A stretch of 55,820 nt of DNA from a virus: the IMG/VR virus record IMGVR_UViG_3300012349_000007, positions 1 through 55,820 of that record; one strand, written 5' to 3'. A program made the translations under genes and the position numbers. The notes beneath the pieces were generated by a model. The model saw only the letters and a list, made by a program, of their open reading frames with translations, had not been told where the DNA came from and did not search any database. This document shows positions 40,366-46,767 of this stretch, piece by piece. Numbering within the stretch: position 1 is the first letter of the stretch; each line of letters begins with the position of its first letter.

Positions 40366-41118
40366 ATGTATACCTACACATTGTCTTATCCTGAAGATTA
40401 CCTTGAGCTAGAGAAAGCAGGTACCATCTTCTATGTGGGTAAGGGAACGGGTAATAGGATACATCAGCATGAGAGGGAGGCTAGAAGGGGCGGGAAAGGC
40501 TATAAGTGTAACGTTATCCGCAAGATAGAAGCTTTGGGAGGAAAGGTTGTCAAAAAGATACTTGCCCACTTCAGCACACATAAAGAGGCTACTTGGTATG
40601 AAATAGCGTTAATCTTTTTTCTGCCTAATTTAACGAACTTAACATTAGGCGGTGATGGTTTAGTAGGCTATGTCATGACCACAGAGCACAAAACAAACAT
40701 AGGCAAGTCGATTAAGGTCTATACCCGTACTGAAGAGGAAAAGAAGCATTTAGCAGTACTTCGTACTGGCAAAACCACTTCTGCTGAGACACGAATAAGG
40801 CAGGGCATAGCTCATCAAGAGTTAACCCATACTGAGGAGGCAAAGCGGAAAATTCAAGTTGCTAATACGGGACGCAAAATGCCGAAAGAAGCCATTGAAA
40901 GGCGCATATTGATTATGGAAGGGAAGCCAAGGATCATCAATCACTCAGGGAGAACCTATTCGGGGCTCATTGCGCCTAATGGTCAACAGTACGATAACAT
41001 CACCAATCTTACAGCATTTTGTAGAGAACATGGGTTACAACAACCTCAATTAAATCTGGTTGCAAATGGTAAGCGAAAATCATATAAGGGTTGGCATTTG
41101 CGACAAGAGGGAGCATAG
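40366..41118 (+). CDS. GIY-YIG homing endonuclease with NUMOD-type DNA-binding repeats
   Basis: 250 residues. N-terminal GIY-YIG variant (VYTLSYP-like start, FYVGKGTGNRIHQH, then KKILAHFSTHKEATWYEIALI; residues 1-95). The middle has NUMOD3-like SAETRIRQGIAHQ, AKRKIQVANTGRKMP. The C-terminus has an IAPNGQQYDNITNLTAFCREH minor-groove module. AAAGGAG ribosome site. A typical free-standing homing nuclease. Flanked by the direct repeat GGTATTCCTA (40331, 41121). AT-rich relative to its neighbours, suggesting acquisition. Confidence 0.88.
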   Translation: MYTYTLSYPEDYLELEKAGTIFYVGKGTGNRIHQHEREARRGGKGYKCNVIRKIEALGGKVVKKILAHFSTHKEATWYEIALIFFLPNLTNLTLGGDGLVGYVMTTEHKTNIGKSIKVYTRTEEEKKHLAVLRTGKTTSAETRIRQGIAHQELTHTEEAKRKIQVANTGRKMPKEAIERRILIMEGKPRIINHSGRTYSGLIAPNGQQYDNITNLTAFCREHGLQQPQLNLVANGKRKSYKGWHLRQEGA

Positions 41119-41129
41119 CAGGTATTCCT

Positions 41130-41210
41130 ATGGAATACCACAACGTTTATGGTGAATTGATAGAAGATCAGGTAGGGCATCCATTCCATGATAAGGAGCA
41201 AGCTACATGA
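41130..41210 (+). CDS. Possible 26-residue peptide after the GIY-YIG gene
   Basis: ATG 41130 to TGA 41210, ATGA overlap with the next start. Acidic (GELIEDQVGHPFHD). It may be the remnant of a gene disturbed by the homing-nuclease insertion. Low support. Confidence 0.3.
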   Translation: MEYHNVYGELIEDQVGHPFHDKEQAT

Positions 41211-41446
41211 GCCAGGAAGATGAGCTTATTGAACTCAACAGCGTCTACCACAACTGTCGTTCCCGCATGGCCCAACTCGAAGCCATCTTGCGCGAATACG
41301 TGAGCTTGTTGGAAGATTATAGGCTGGAAGGTGATGAAAAGCAGTATTTCTTTCGCGCCACAGAGGAGGAGCGGGATGCCTTGCAGAAACGCGCGAAGAA
41401 ACTGTTAGCAAAGGTTGACAATGAAAAAGCCCATTCAGAAGCCTAA
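41207..41446 (+). CDS. Hypothetical coiled-coil protein (79 aa)
   Basis: Long helices (MAQLEAILREYVSLLEDYRL, then EEERDALQKRAKKLLAK). Start ATG 41207; stop lies inside the next gene's coding region. Not recognised. Confidence 0.6.
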   Translation: MSQEDELIELNSVYHNCRSRMAQLEAILREYVSLLEDYRLEGDEKQYFFRATEEERDALQKRAKKLLAKVDNEKAHSEA

Positions 41447-41555
41447 ATCACAGAAACGTTGTCGTTGTGGATCGCCGAAGTGCTCCACGTGTGGGAAATG
41501 TCACAATCGCTGGTGCTACATTGGCGACAAGACCGGCCCATATTGTGGAGGTTGA
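41421..41555 (+). CDS. Cys-rich zinc-binding mini-protein (44 aa)
   Basis: ATG 41421, overlapping the previous gene, AAAGG 6 nt upstream. Seven Cys and one His in CRCGSPKCSTCGKCHNRWCY and GPYCGG. Probably binds two zinc ions. Short and basic at the N-terminus. Role unknown, possibly nucleic-acid binding. Confidence 0.6.
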   Translation: MKKPIQKPKSQKRCRCGSPKCSTCGKCHNRWCYIGDKTGPYCGG

Positions 41556-41558
41556 TAG

Positions 41559-41720
41559 ATGACACGTTCGCACAACGAAACCAGGAAAAGCCGGAAGGAG
41601 GCACCCAATCCGGTGAAAAGGACTGGCATGAGAAGAGAACTCGTGTTCGCTCTCATCGGGCTAGCGCTCGGCCTCATCGCCTGGTATCTGCTTGTGAGGG
41701 CAGGAATGATTGTCAATTGA
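41559..41720 (+). CDS. Small single-pass membrane protein (53 aa)
   Basis: A basic N-terminus (1-26, Arg/Lys-rich) and a transmembrane segment (about 28-47: LVFALIGLALGLIAWYLLV). ATG 41559. Topology: positive end inside. Unknown. Confidence 0.55.
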   Translation: MTRSHNETRKSRKEAPNPVKRTGMRRELVFALIGLALGLIAWYLLVRAGMIVN

Positions 41721-41732
41721 AAGGAGCAACTG

Positions 41733-41858
41733 ATGCCTGAATTTCCATCCCGTTTCACCTGGTGCAACTACTGCAACATGCAAAAATGGTGCTACTGGGT
41801 CAGGCGGGGGATAGGCAATATATGGCTGTGCTCTGAGTGCGCGAGAAAGACACGATAA
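41733..41858 (+). CDS. Zinc-ribbon mini-protein (41 aa)
   Basis: ATG 41733 (AAGGAGC upstream). CNYCN and CSEC pairs (CxxC...CxxC) with aromatic residues and a basic end. A small nucleic-acid-binding ribbon is likely. Confidence 0.6.
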   Translation: MPEFPSRFTWCNYCNMQKWCYWVRRGIGNIWLCSECARKTR

Positions 41859-41864
41859 GGAGGC

Positions 41865-42089
41865 ATGATGTACTGTCAATGGAATCCGAAAGAGGACAGG
41901 AAAGCCCGAAACGATGATCCGACTCATCATGATGCGGAGTGCTACGCTATTCCATCGGGAGGCACGGATATCTGGTATTTGTGCCAGAAATGCCTTAGCC
42001 TTCCCCGTTTTACCAATTTTCGGGATGTTGGGAAAATCATCAGTCACTATGAATTTTGGTTCAGGAGTTGGGGGAGGAGAAATGCCTGA
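41865..42089 (+). CDS. Hypothetical zinc-binding protein (74 aa)
   Basis: ATG 41865 (AAGGAGG upstream). YCQWNP, HHDAECY and CQKC form a Cys/His set that may bind zinc; the C-terminus is basic and aromatic (HYEFWFRSWGRRN). It overlaps the next start by 8 nt. Confidence 0.55.
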   Translation: MMYCQWNPKEDRKARNDDPTHHDAECYAIPSGGTDIWYLCQKCLSLPRFTNFRDVGKIISHYEFWFRSWGRRNA

Positions 42090-42312
42090 ATTATCGCAAC
42101 AGCAGCGTGCATGGCTCGAAGGCGAAGCGCACGATGTCGCGCAAATCTGCCAGCATATGCAGTGGGATAGGAAGTCGGCCAAAGATCAAATCCTGGCTAC
42201 CTTTCGTATCGGAGAAGAGGAATGGCACGGCACGGTAGACGAGCATCGAGAAGAAATCGAGGGAATTGTGTGTAGTGCGTTAGATAGCATTTATGGGATA
42301 GAGACAAAGTAG
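42082..42312 (+). CDS. Hypothetical helical protein (76 aa)
   Basis: ATG 42082 (GGAGGAG upstream). Helix-rich acidic (EHREEIEGIVCSALDSIYG). Not recognised. Confidence 0.55.
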   Translation: MPELSQQQRAWLEGEAHDVAQICQHMQWDRKSAKDQILATFRIGEEEWHGTVDEHREEIEGIVCSALDSIYGIETK

Positions 42313-42326
42313 AAAGCGAGAGTGCG

Positions 42327-42686
42327 GTGATAGTGGAGTGGAAACAGAGAATGAAAGATATGTTGTTTAGGGTGCTGTGCGTGCTCCGTCCCACGGAGCG
42401 GCCCAGCGAGACTGAATTGATAGCGTACGGCAAGGAAATGGAGCGACGGCACATGAAAGCTAGCGTGTGGATCGACCCAGCAGTCAAGCCCTGCGCCTAT
42501 CCACAGGTGGCAGCATACGAGCCGCCACAGCGTACGACTGATCCAGTGAAAGTGCCCTATCCACACGGCGCGTACTTTCTCCAGGAGCGGAAACGCTACA
42601 CCTGGATTGTGGATACCGAGACGCAGGGGCTGCACGCAATCACGCAAGAACGGATGCAGGAATTGCTGAGGAAGGTGGAACCATGA
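42327..42686 (+). CDS. Hypothetical protein (119 aa)
   Basis: GTG 42327 start; ATG 42351 is an alternative. Has amphipathic N-terminal helix (MKDMLFRVLCVLRPTERPSE), then a beta-rich part (KRYTWIVDTETQGLHAI). Overlaps next gene (ATGA). Confidence 0.5.
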   Translation: MIVEWKQRMKDMLFRVLCVLRPTERPSETELIAYGKEMERRHMKASVWIDPAVKPCAYPQVAAYEPPQRTTDPVKVPYPHGAYFLQERKRYTWIVDTETQGLHAITQERMQELLRKVEP

Positions 42687-42901
42687 GCGGCCAATTTCTT
42701 GTGCTCCACGACCAGGACTACGCCTCTCGTGTGCGTCAGGCCATAGCGCGTGATGTGTGCGCAATGAGCAGTGTCTTTGTGCCAGCAGTCGAGAAGAAAC
42801 AACGGCGTTCTCGGCGCAAAACGAAACCGTTGCCGCGTTTTCACGACCGGCAAACGGAAGTGGGAACCTACACGACGGTGCCGAGTATGGAGGATAGATG
42901 A
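42683..42901 (+). CDS. Hypothetical basic protein (72 aa)
   Basis: Strongly basic centre (EKKQRRSRRKTKPLPRF). Might bind nucleic acid. ATGA overlap at both ends. Confidence 0.55.
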   Translation: MSGQFLVLHDQDYASRVRQAIARDVCAMSSVFVPAVEKKQRRSRRKTKPLPRFHDRQTEVGTYTTVPSMEDR

Positions 42902-43293
42902 GCGGATCTGAACTTTTCTGGGCGACCTATTTCATGCTGAGTGGCATGATCGTCAATGTTGCACTTGTCATGGCCCTGGCGCTGTTCCTGGTCCTCTGGC
43001 TAGCGGGCCTAGTGGAGGATGCCCAGCGTCGGCAGACAATTCCTCCCCGGCCTAAAGACGCGGGGCTTCCTTGCCTGAACGTTTGTGAATATACCGATGA
43101 GTTGACGGGCATTCGTATGACGATAGACCAGGATAATCCTAGGTATCCTGGACATCCTAAGATTACTGTCATTTGTCCAGAAGGGCGCATACTTTCTCTT
43201 GAGCAGATAAACGAAGCACTCAGCCGACTACGACATAGAGCAGGAGTAGCATCTGAGTTGTTTCCTGATGTTCTGCACAGTGAAATGCGGTGA
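42898..43293 (+). CDS. Single-pass membrane protein with soluble domain (131 aa)
   Basis: Transmembrane helix near residues 14-38 (MIVNVALVMALALFLVLWLAG). Beyond it is a cytoplasmic alpha/beta domain with LNVCEYTDELTG and ICPEGRI. AUG in ATGA overlap. Unknown. Confidence 0.6.
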   Translation: MSGSELFWATYFMLSGMIVNVALVMALALFLVLWLAGLVEDAQRRQTIPPRPKDAGLPCLNVCEYTDELTGIRMTIDQDNPRYPGHPKITVICPEGRILSLEQINEALSRLRHRAGVASELFPDVLHSEMR

Positions 43294-43349
43294 AACATCC
43301 ATGATACAGTTGAAGCAATCGTTACTCGATGAGACGGGAGAGGTGAACC

Positions 43350-43595
43350 ATGCAGCCGAACGATTTGCGCGGCCACAGCCCGCCGCAATATGAGCTCTAC
43401 ATCCGACGCAGTGACCGAGCCTTGAAATTGGTCGAGCAGCACTCACGTCGTCCCGTTGCGATTGAGAGGGTGCTAGGGAGCCTTAGAGAATCGAGAGGTC
43501 TGTTTATCGTACTGCAAGACAAACGAAGGGTTACGCCTTATCTGATGGGCGATGAGATTCATTGGGTGAGCGAGTTTCCGAGCAGGGGAGGGTAG
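43350..43595 (+). CDS. Hypothetical protein (81 aa)
   Basis: ATG 43350 after GAGAGGTG. Beta-rich (GLFIVLQDKRRVTPYL) with basic N-terminal helix. It is the last gene of the plus-strand operon before a hairpin. Not recognised. Confidence 0.55.
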   Translation: MQPNDLRGHSPPQYELYIRRSDRALKLVEQHSRRPVAIERVLGSLRESRGLFIVLQDKRRVTPYLMGDEIHWVSEFPSRGG

Positions 43596-43598
43596 GTT

Positions 43599-43622
43599 AG
43601 GAGGCAGTTTTCACCGCCTCCT
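43599..43622. terminator. Convergent-gene hairpin
   Basis: AGGAGGC (43599-43605) pairs with GCCTCCT (43616-43622), 10-nt loop. Between converging genes; no U-tract on either side. Possible terminator. Confidence 0.45.
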
Positions 43623-43627
43623 GCTAG

Positions 43628-43810
43628 CTAGTGTTTCCGTTCTATTTGCTTTGCACAGGCTTCACATTTGCCCGTCTCGTGGTCAATGAGTTCCATGCGA
43701 GTATCCACCGGTCGGTGGCACTCACTGCACTCTTGCAATGGAACTTCTGTCCACTGGCTAAGCGCCTTACCATCATGGGCCCAGGCTCTGAATACTTGGT
43801 TCTTTCTCAT
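43628..43810 (-). CDS. Small zinc-binding protein, first product of the switch region (60 aa)
   Basis: ATG 43810 with AAGGAG 8 nt upstream. CSECH and CEAC give a zinc ribbon; the N-terminus is helical and basic. Its promoter (43856-43884) is near-consensus and shares a 13-bp -35 segment with the rightward promoter at 44863. Could be a regulator of the switch, but no DNA-binding motif other than the zinc site is seen. Confidence 0.6.
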   Translation of the reverse strand: MRKNQVFRAWAHDGKALSQWTEVPLQECSECHRPVDTRMELIDHETGKCEACAKQIERKH

Positions 43811-43855
43811 TTTCGCTTCTCCTTGACTCAATTTTGTGTTTCCTTCACTATCTAT

Positions 43856-43884
43856 ATTATAGCACATAGTCACCAATTAGTCAA
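43856..43884 (-). promoter_or_regulatory. Consensus promoter, leftward
   Basis: TTGACT (43879-43884), 17 bp, TATAAT (43856-43861). The -35 lies in the shared phrase TAAAGTGTTGACT and follows operator copy A. Confidence 0.85.
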
Positions 43885-43893
43885 CACTTTAGT

Positions 43894-43921
43894 AACCAAT
43901 TTTCAACGAATTTTGAAAACT
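43894..43921. promoter_or_regulatory. 28-bp operator copy A
   Basis: Identical to 44812-44839. Core TTTTCAA-CGAATT-TTGAAAA is a near palindrome. It sits 9 bp upstream of the -35 of the leftward promoter at 43856-43884. Confidence 0.7.
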
Positions 43922-43940
43922 CATAAAACTCGTTGAGGGA

Positions 43941-44112
43941 GGTGCTATTTTTTGAAAAAATAGCACCAGTTTCTCTCAATCAGTTTCTTTATAATGCGTT
44001 TCTCTCACAAGGTTTCTTTCTTAGTACGATGTCTAGGGAGTAGACCCCAGCGGTCTAAAGGCTAGACGAAGCGGTCTACTCAGTAGACCTCCTGGACGTC
44101 TACCGTCTAGAC
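43941..44112. other. Second origin candidate: iterons and a 27-bp perfect palindrome
   Basis: Palindromes GTCTA-N5-TAGAC occur at 44031, 44053 and 44074, a half-site at 44098 and an GTCTAGAC at 44105 (starts 22, 21, 24 and 7 bp apart). The last contains the stop codon of the winged-helix gene. On the left is a perfect 13-bp hairpin with 1-nt loop (43941-43967, GGTGCTATTTTTT arm), in AT-rich DNA. Same architecture as the array in the initiator gene but with other arms. Confidence 0.6.
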
Positions 44113-44454
44113 CCCTCGTACTTTCAGCTTGTAATACTTCTTAATTCTGGCTTTATCTCGTTCATCCTTTTTGCAGAGCAGATAGCCATGTTCTACCGCT
44201 CTTGCAATGCCATCGAGTACGGATTGTCTGCTGAGCCCTGTTCCATAATCGAGATTATTTCTTCCCTCCATAAATTCCTTAATGGTGATCTTTTTCCATT
44301 GATCGATCTCACCAAATCCCCAGGTATGACGCGCAACGTAGAAAAGGATCTTGAGCTCTGCGAGATTATCAACCTCCCTGAAAACGTCAATCCAATCATG
44401 GGGTATGCGAGTAAACCCGTATTCATTCGGGTTATCGAAACCTTCAAAAGTCAT
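44107..44454 (-). CDS. Stand-alone winged-helix protein, RepO N-terminal-like
   Basis: 115 residues. Pattern EYGFTRIPHDWIDVF, then LAELKILFYVARHTWGF, ITIKEFMEG and SRQSVLDGIARAVEHGYL matches the N-terminal DNA-binding domain of phage replication initiators; compare FTRVPNILFES in the 34357 product. There is no helicase-binding C-terminal domain. The palindrome array begins at its stop codon. It may bind those iterons as initiator, plasmid-style repressor or copy-number control. Confidence 0.7.
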   Translation of the reverse strand: MTFEGFDNPNEYGFTRIPHDWIDVFREVDNLAELKILFYVARHTWGFGEIDQWKKITIKEFMEGRNNLDYGTGLSRQSVLDGIARAVEHGYLLCKKDERDKARIKKYYKLKVRGV

Positions 44455-44557
44455 ATTTGCCTACATGCTATAATAGCAAGTGTCTAGCTAGAGGGCACGC
44501 GCCAGCTATCTACAGGTTTGGAATTCCAGTGGTATATATTGTGCGCGTGTCCTGGGC

Positions 44558-44746
44558 CTATGCTACTTCTTTTGCCTGCTTGTTATCCGCTAATCTTTCA
44601 TTTAATGCCTTGCATCTCCTATAAGCACCCTGCTTTTGTGGATAGACTTTTGTGTTATACGGCACCCTGTCGTTATAGTGAATCGGAGCCGAAGGACACC
44701 AAAAAATCTGATATCCACCCTCAACGGGAAACACCTTGTACTCCAT
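44558..44746 (-). CDS. Hypothetical protein of the switch region (62 aa)
   Basis: ATG 44746 with AAAAAGGAG upstream. A beta-type N-terminus (EYKVFPVEGGYQIFWCPS) and a Lys/Arg/Asn/Gln-rich C-terminal helix. It is the first gene after the leftward promoter at 44785-44813. Not recognised. Confidence 0.55.
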   Translation of the reverse strand: MEYKVFPVEGGYQIFWCPSAPIHYNDRVPYNTKVYPQKQGAYRRCKALNERLADNKQAKEVA

Positions 44747-44784
44747 ATTTGTCTCCTTTTTGTTATTATTGCCTTCCCTTTTAT

Positions 44785-44813
44785 AAGGTAACATATAAAC
44801 AACGAGAAGTCAA
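44785..44813 (-). promoter_or_regulatory. Leftward promoter under operator B
   Basis: TTGACT (44808-44813), 17 bp, TACCTT (44785-44790). Two bases of the -35 lie within operator copy B. TCGTT occurs just downstream of the -35. Confidence 0.65.
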
Positions 44814-44839
44814 CCAATTTTCAACGAATTTTGAAAACT
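44812..44839. promoter_or_regulatory. 28-bp operator copy B
   Basis: Identical to the 43894-43921 copy. It lies between divergent promoters (leftward 44785-44813, rightward 44863-44891), a good place for one repressor to control both. Confidence 0.7.
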
Positions 44840-44862
44840 GGTGCTTTTTCGTTGTTAAAGTG

Positions 44863-44891
44863 TTGACTTTTCGTTACCTGTGTGGTATTAT
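44863..44891 (+). promoter_or_regulatory. Rightward promoter of the early-right operon
   Basis: TTGACT (44863-44868), 17 bp, TATTAT (44886-44891). TAAAGTGTTGACT (44856-44868) equals the leftward -35 segment at 43879-43891. The gene starts 42 nt on. Confidence 0.8.
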
Positions 44892-44932
44892 TAGATCAGT
44901 GAAGAACACAAAAACAAACTGAGGGGGACGAA

Positions 44933-45217
44933 ATGACAAGGATCAACACCAGCCGCCAAGCGGTATCAGCCATGCAGAGGAATTGCACCTACAAGGCATC
45001 TGGTGCCATCGCCCAGCACGTTATCAATGCAACGGTCGAGCTCGACAGCACAGATCCGGTGCTCTACATCGATAGCAAGTTCTTGGTAGCCAGCAAGTTC
45101 AGCAATCGCTACTACACTTGCAAGCTGGTTCGTGGCCAGTGGACGTGTAGCTCGCAAGATGCGAGCGTAGCAGCTCGGTGCATCGCTCAGGCTCGGGCCT
45201 TCAGGCAGAGCTGGTAA
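44933..45217 (+). CDS. SWIM-like protein, degenerate (94 aa)
   Basis: ATG 44933 after GAGGGGG. The C-terminal half (FLVASKFSNRYYTCKLVRG, WTCSSQDASVAARCIAQAR) follows the beta-beta-alpha SWIM outline, but the CxC and CxH zinc ligands are CSS and CIA, so zinc binding is doubtful. Neighbour 45229 has an intact SWIM. Possibly a duplicated domain that lost zinc. Confidence 0.55.
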   Translation: MTRINTSRQAVSAMQRNCTYKASGAIAQHVINATVELDSTDPVLYIDSKFLVASKFSNRYYTCKLVRGQWTCSSQDASVAARCIAQARAFRQSW

Positions 45218-45228
45218 GAGGGAAACCG

Positions 45229-45441
45229 ATGACCAAGATTGCAACGATCACTTTGAAAGCAACAGGCCTCACCTACGAGGTGTATCCGGTGAAGTCATTT
45301 AGTGGCGCGGCTGAGTACAGCGTGTGGGTGATTAATAATCGTCCAGTTTACTGTAGGTGTCAATCTCGCAAATTTAACCCCCACAAGCTTTGTAAGCATA
45401 TGCGGGAATGGATGCGAGAGAACGTAGCGAGTGTGGCCTAG
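45229..45441 (+). CDS. SWIM zinc-finger protein (70 aa)
   Basis: ATG 45229. YEVYPVKSF...YSVWVINNRPVYCRC, then LCKH: CxCx(n)CxH is the SWIM signature for DNA or protein binding. Its stop and the next gene's GTG overlap (TAGTG). Probably acts with recombination proteins of this operon. Confidence 0.65.
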   Translation: MTKIATITLKATGLTYEVYPVKSFSGAAEYSVWVINNRPVYCRCQSRKFNPHKLCKHMREWMRENVASVA

Positions 45442-45767
45442 TGGACATTGTTGAATGGATGTGTCAGGAGCAAATGGAGCTTCTGGCACACGTTGAAGAC
45501 TCGATAAGAAATGGAAACTTTAAAATGATGAAGCAAACAGAGAAGCGCCAAATCGCTCTAAGAGCAGCTAGGGCACAACTGAGAACACTGGGGATCGATC
45601 CTCAGAAGACGGCAAGTTTTCAAGATATTCTGGCTGTGCTTGACGATCTTGCCAGGAGTGAGCCCGATCTAGTTGCTTCTCAATGGTACACGGCATCTAC
45701 AAATCATCAGATTGCAGCCTTACGGCGTGATTGGCATGCATGGCTGCGAGAGCAAAGAAACAGATAG
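45441..45767 (+). CDS. Hypothetical helical protein (108 aa)
   Basis: I chose GTG 45441 overlapping the previous stop (ATG 45408 would overlap more). Helical, with basic Arg/Gln-rich stretches (KRQIALRAARAQLRTLG). Not recognised. Confidence 0.5.
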   Translation: MDIVEWMCQEQMELLAHVEDSIRNGNFKMMKQTEKRQIALRAARAQLRTLGIDPQKTASFQDILAVLDDLARSEPDLVASQWYTASTNHQIAALRRDWHAWLREQRNR

Positions 45768-45775
45768 GAGACGAA

Positions 45776-45997
45776 ATGCACGTAGGCGATACAGTACGCA
45801 TCATTGCCGCCGATCATAGCGGCGAGATCGGTGAGTTGCGGGTGATAGAGCCCCTGGCCTTTATCGGTGATTTTTATGGCGTGTGGCTCGACAGCACAGA
45901 GACGATTGTATTCTTTTGGCCTGATGAGCTGGAGCCAGCTTCTCAGCCACACAAGACAACCCCGGCCTGGTGGTTGAACAATTCCAATGTATGGTAG
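45776..45997 (+). CDS. Small SH3/KOW-like protein (73 aa)
   Basis: ATG 45776 (AGGAGACGAA). MHVGDTVRIIAADHSGEIGELRVIEP, then VWLDSTETIVFFWPDELEP: a short beta barrel of the KOW/SH3 kind. Function unknown. Confidence 0.55.
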   Translation: MHVGDTVRIIAADHSGEIGELRVIEPLAFIGDFYGVWLDSTETIVFFWPDELEPASQPHKTTPAWWLNNSNVW

Positions 45998-46025
45998 TTT
46001 TCTATAGAAATTGAGAGGTAGCAAA

Positions 46026-46073
46026 ATGACACAAACAGCTTTACAGCCATATACTGGCGAAGAGGAAAAATAA
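46026..46073 (+). CDS. Possible 15-residue peptide at the front of an interrupted gene
   Basis: ATG 46026 with GAGAGG upstream, TAA 46073. Sequence MTQTALQPYTGEEEK reads like the start of a larger protein cut by the HNH insertion. Low certainty. Confidence 0.3.
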   Translation: MTQTALQPYTGEEEK

Positions 46074-46195
46074 TGGGCAATATACACTTTGTTGATAGAA
46101 CAGGTGAGCGATATGGGATGCTAAATGCTTCTATGTTGAACTTGCGGAATATCGAGCCCGGAAAAGAACTAACAGCCGGTACCAGGCGGAAGTAG
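46073..46195 (+). pseudogene. Detached N-terminal frame of an HNH nuclease
   Basis: A 40-codon frame (ATG 46073; GAGG upstream) begins GNIHFVDRTGERYGML, the typical N-terminus of HNH homing nucleases, but stops at 46195 in a different frame from the HNH body. The body frame is open from 46108. One frameshift between 46120 and 46190 would rejoin them. Confidence 0.5.
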
Positions 46196-46287
46196 ACAAG
46201 CCCTATTCCGCAAATCTTCTCTGGAAGCATATAGTCATTCTCTCTTTTGCCGGAATACACATTGACTCTTGCGGACATAAGCGCCGT

Positions 46288-46764
46288 ATGTGGCTATGCC
46301 AATGTGACTGTGGCAATACTAAAGTTCTAAAGTTCAGTGATATGTCAGGCAACCATACAAGAAGTTGTGGATGTTTGGTCAGAGAAGTCAATAAAAATAA
46401 CACCTACCGCCAAAAGCCTGATGGTTCATCGGCATTCAATCAACTTTACTTGGCTTACAAGAAAAGTGCTCGTTACCGAGGGTTATCCTTCGAGATTACA
46501 GAAGGTGAGTTTAGAATGCTCACAAAAAGCGATTGCTTTTATTGTGACCTACCACCTTCTTTACAAGCAAGTACTGTGAAGAAAACGCATGGAGAATATA
46601 TCTACACGGGTATTGATCGTATAGATAACTCTAAAGGATACACCCTAGATAATGTAAAACCATGTTGTAAGCAATGTAATTATGCCAAGCGGGATTTATC
46701 AGAACAAGAGTTTTTGGAGTGGATAACGCGCTTAGCTGCGCACCTAGTGATGCAAGAGAGGTGA
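46288..46764 (+). CDS. HNH homing endonuclease body, N-terminus probably frame-disrupted
   Basis: From ATG 46288, 158 residues: WLCQCDCGN, HTRSCGCL (the treble-clef-type N-terminal zinc module), then FYCDLPP, GIDRIDNSKGYTLDNVKPCC, CNYAKRDL (HNH core). The same frame is open back to 46108 without a standard start, coding LSFAGIHIDSCGHKRR, so the gene is longer than its ATG suggests. Lies just before the annealing-type protein. Could still cut if a shorter protein is functional. Confidence 0.75.
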   Translation: MWLCQCDCGNTKVLKFSDMSGNHTRSCGCLVREVNKNNTYRQKPDGSSAFNQLYLAYKKSARYRGLSFEITEGEFRMLTKSDCFYCDLPPSLQASTVKKTHGEYIYTGIDRIDNSKGYTLDNVKPCCKQCNYAKRDLSEQEFLEWITRLAAHLVMQER

Positions 46765-46767
46765 TTT

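Noticed and set aside
44462-44480. TGCTATAATAGCA palindrome as a promoter
   Set aside because: Contains TATAAT or its complement, but neither strand has a matching -35 at 16-18 bp.
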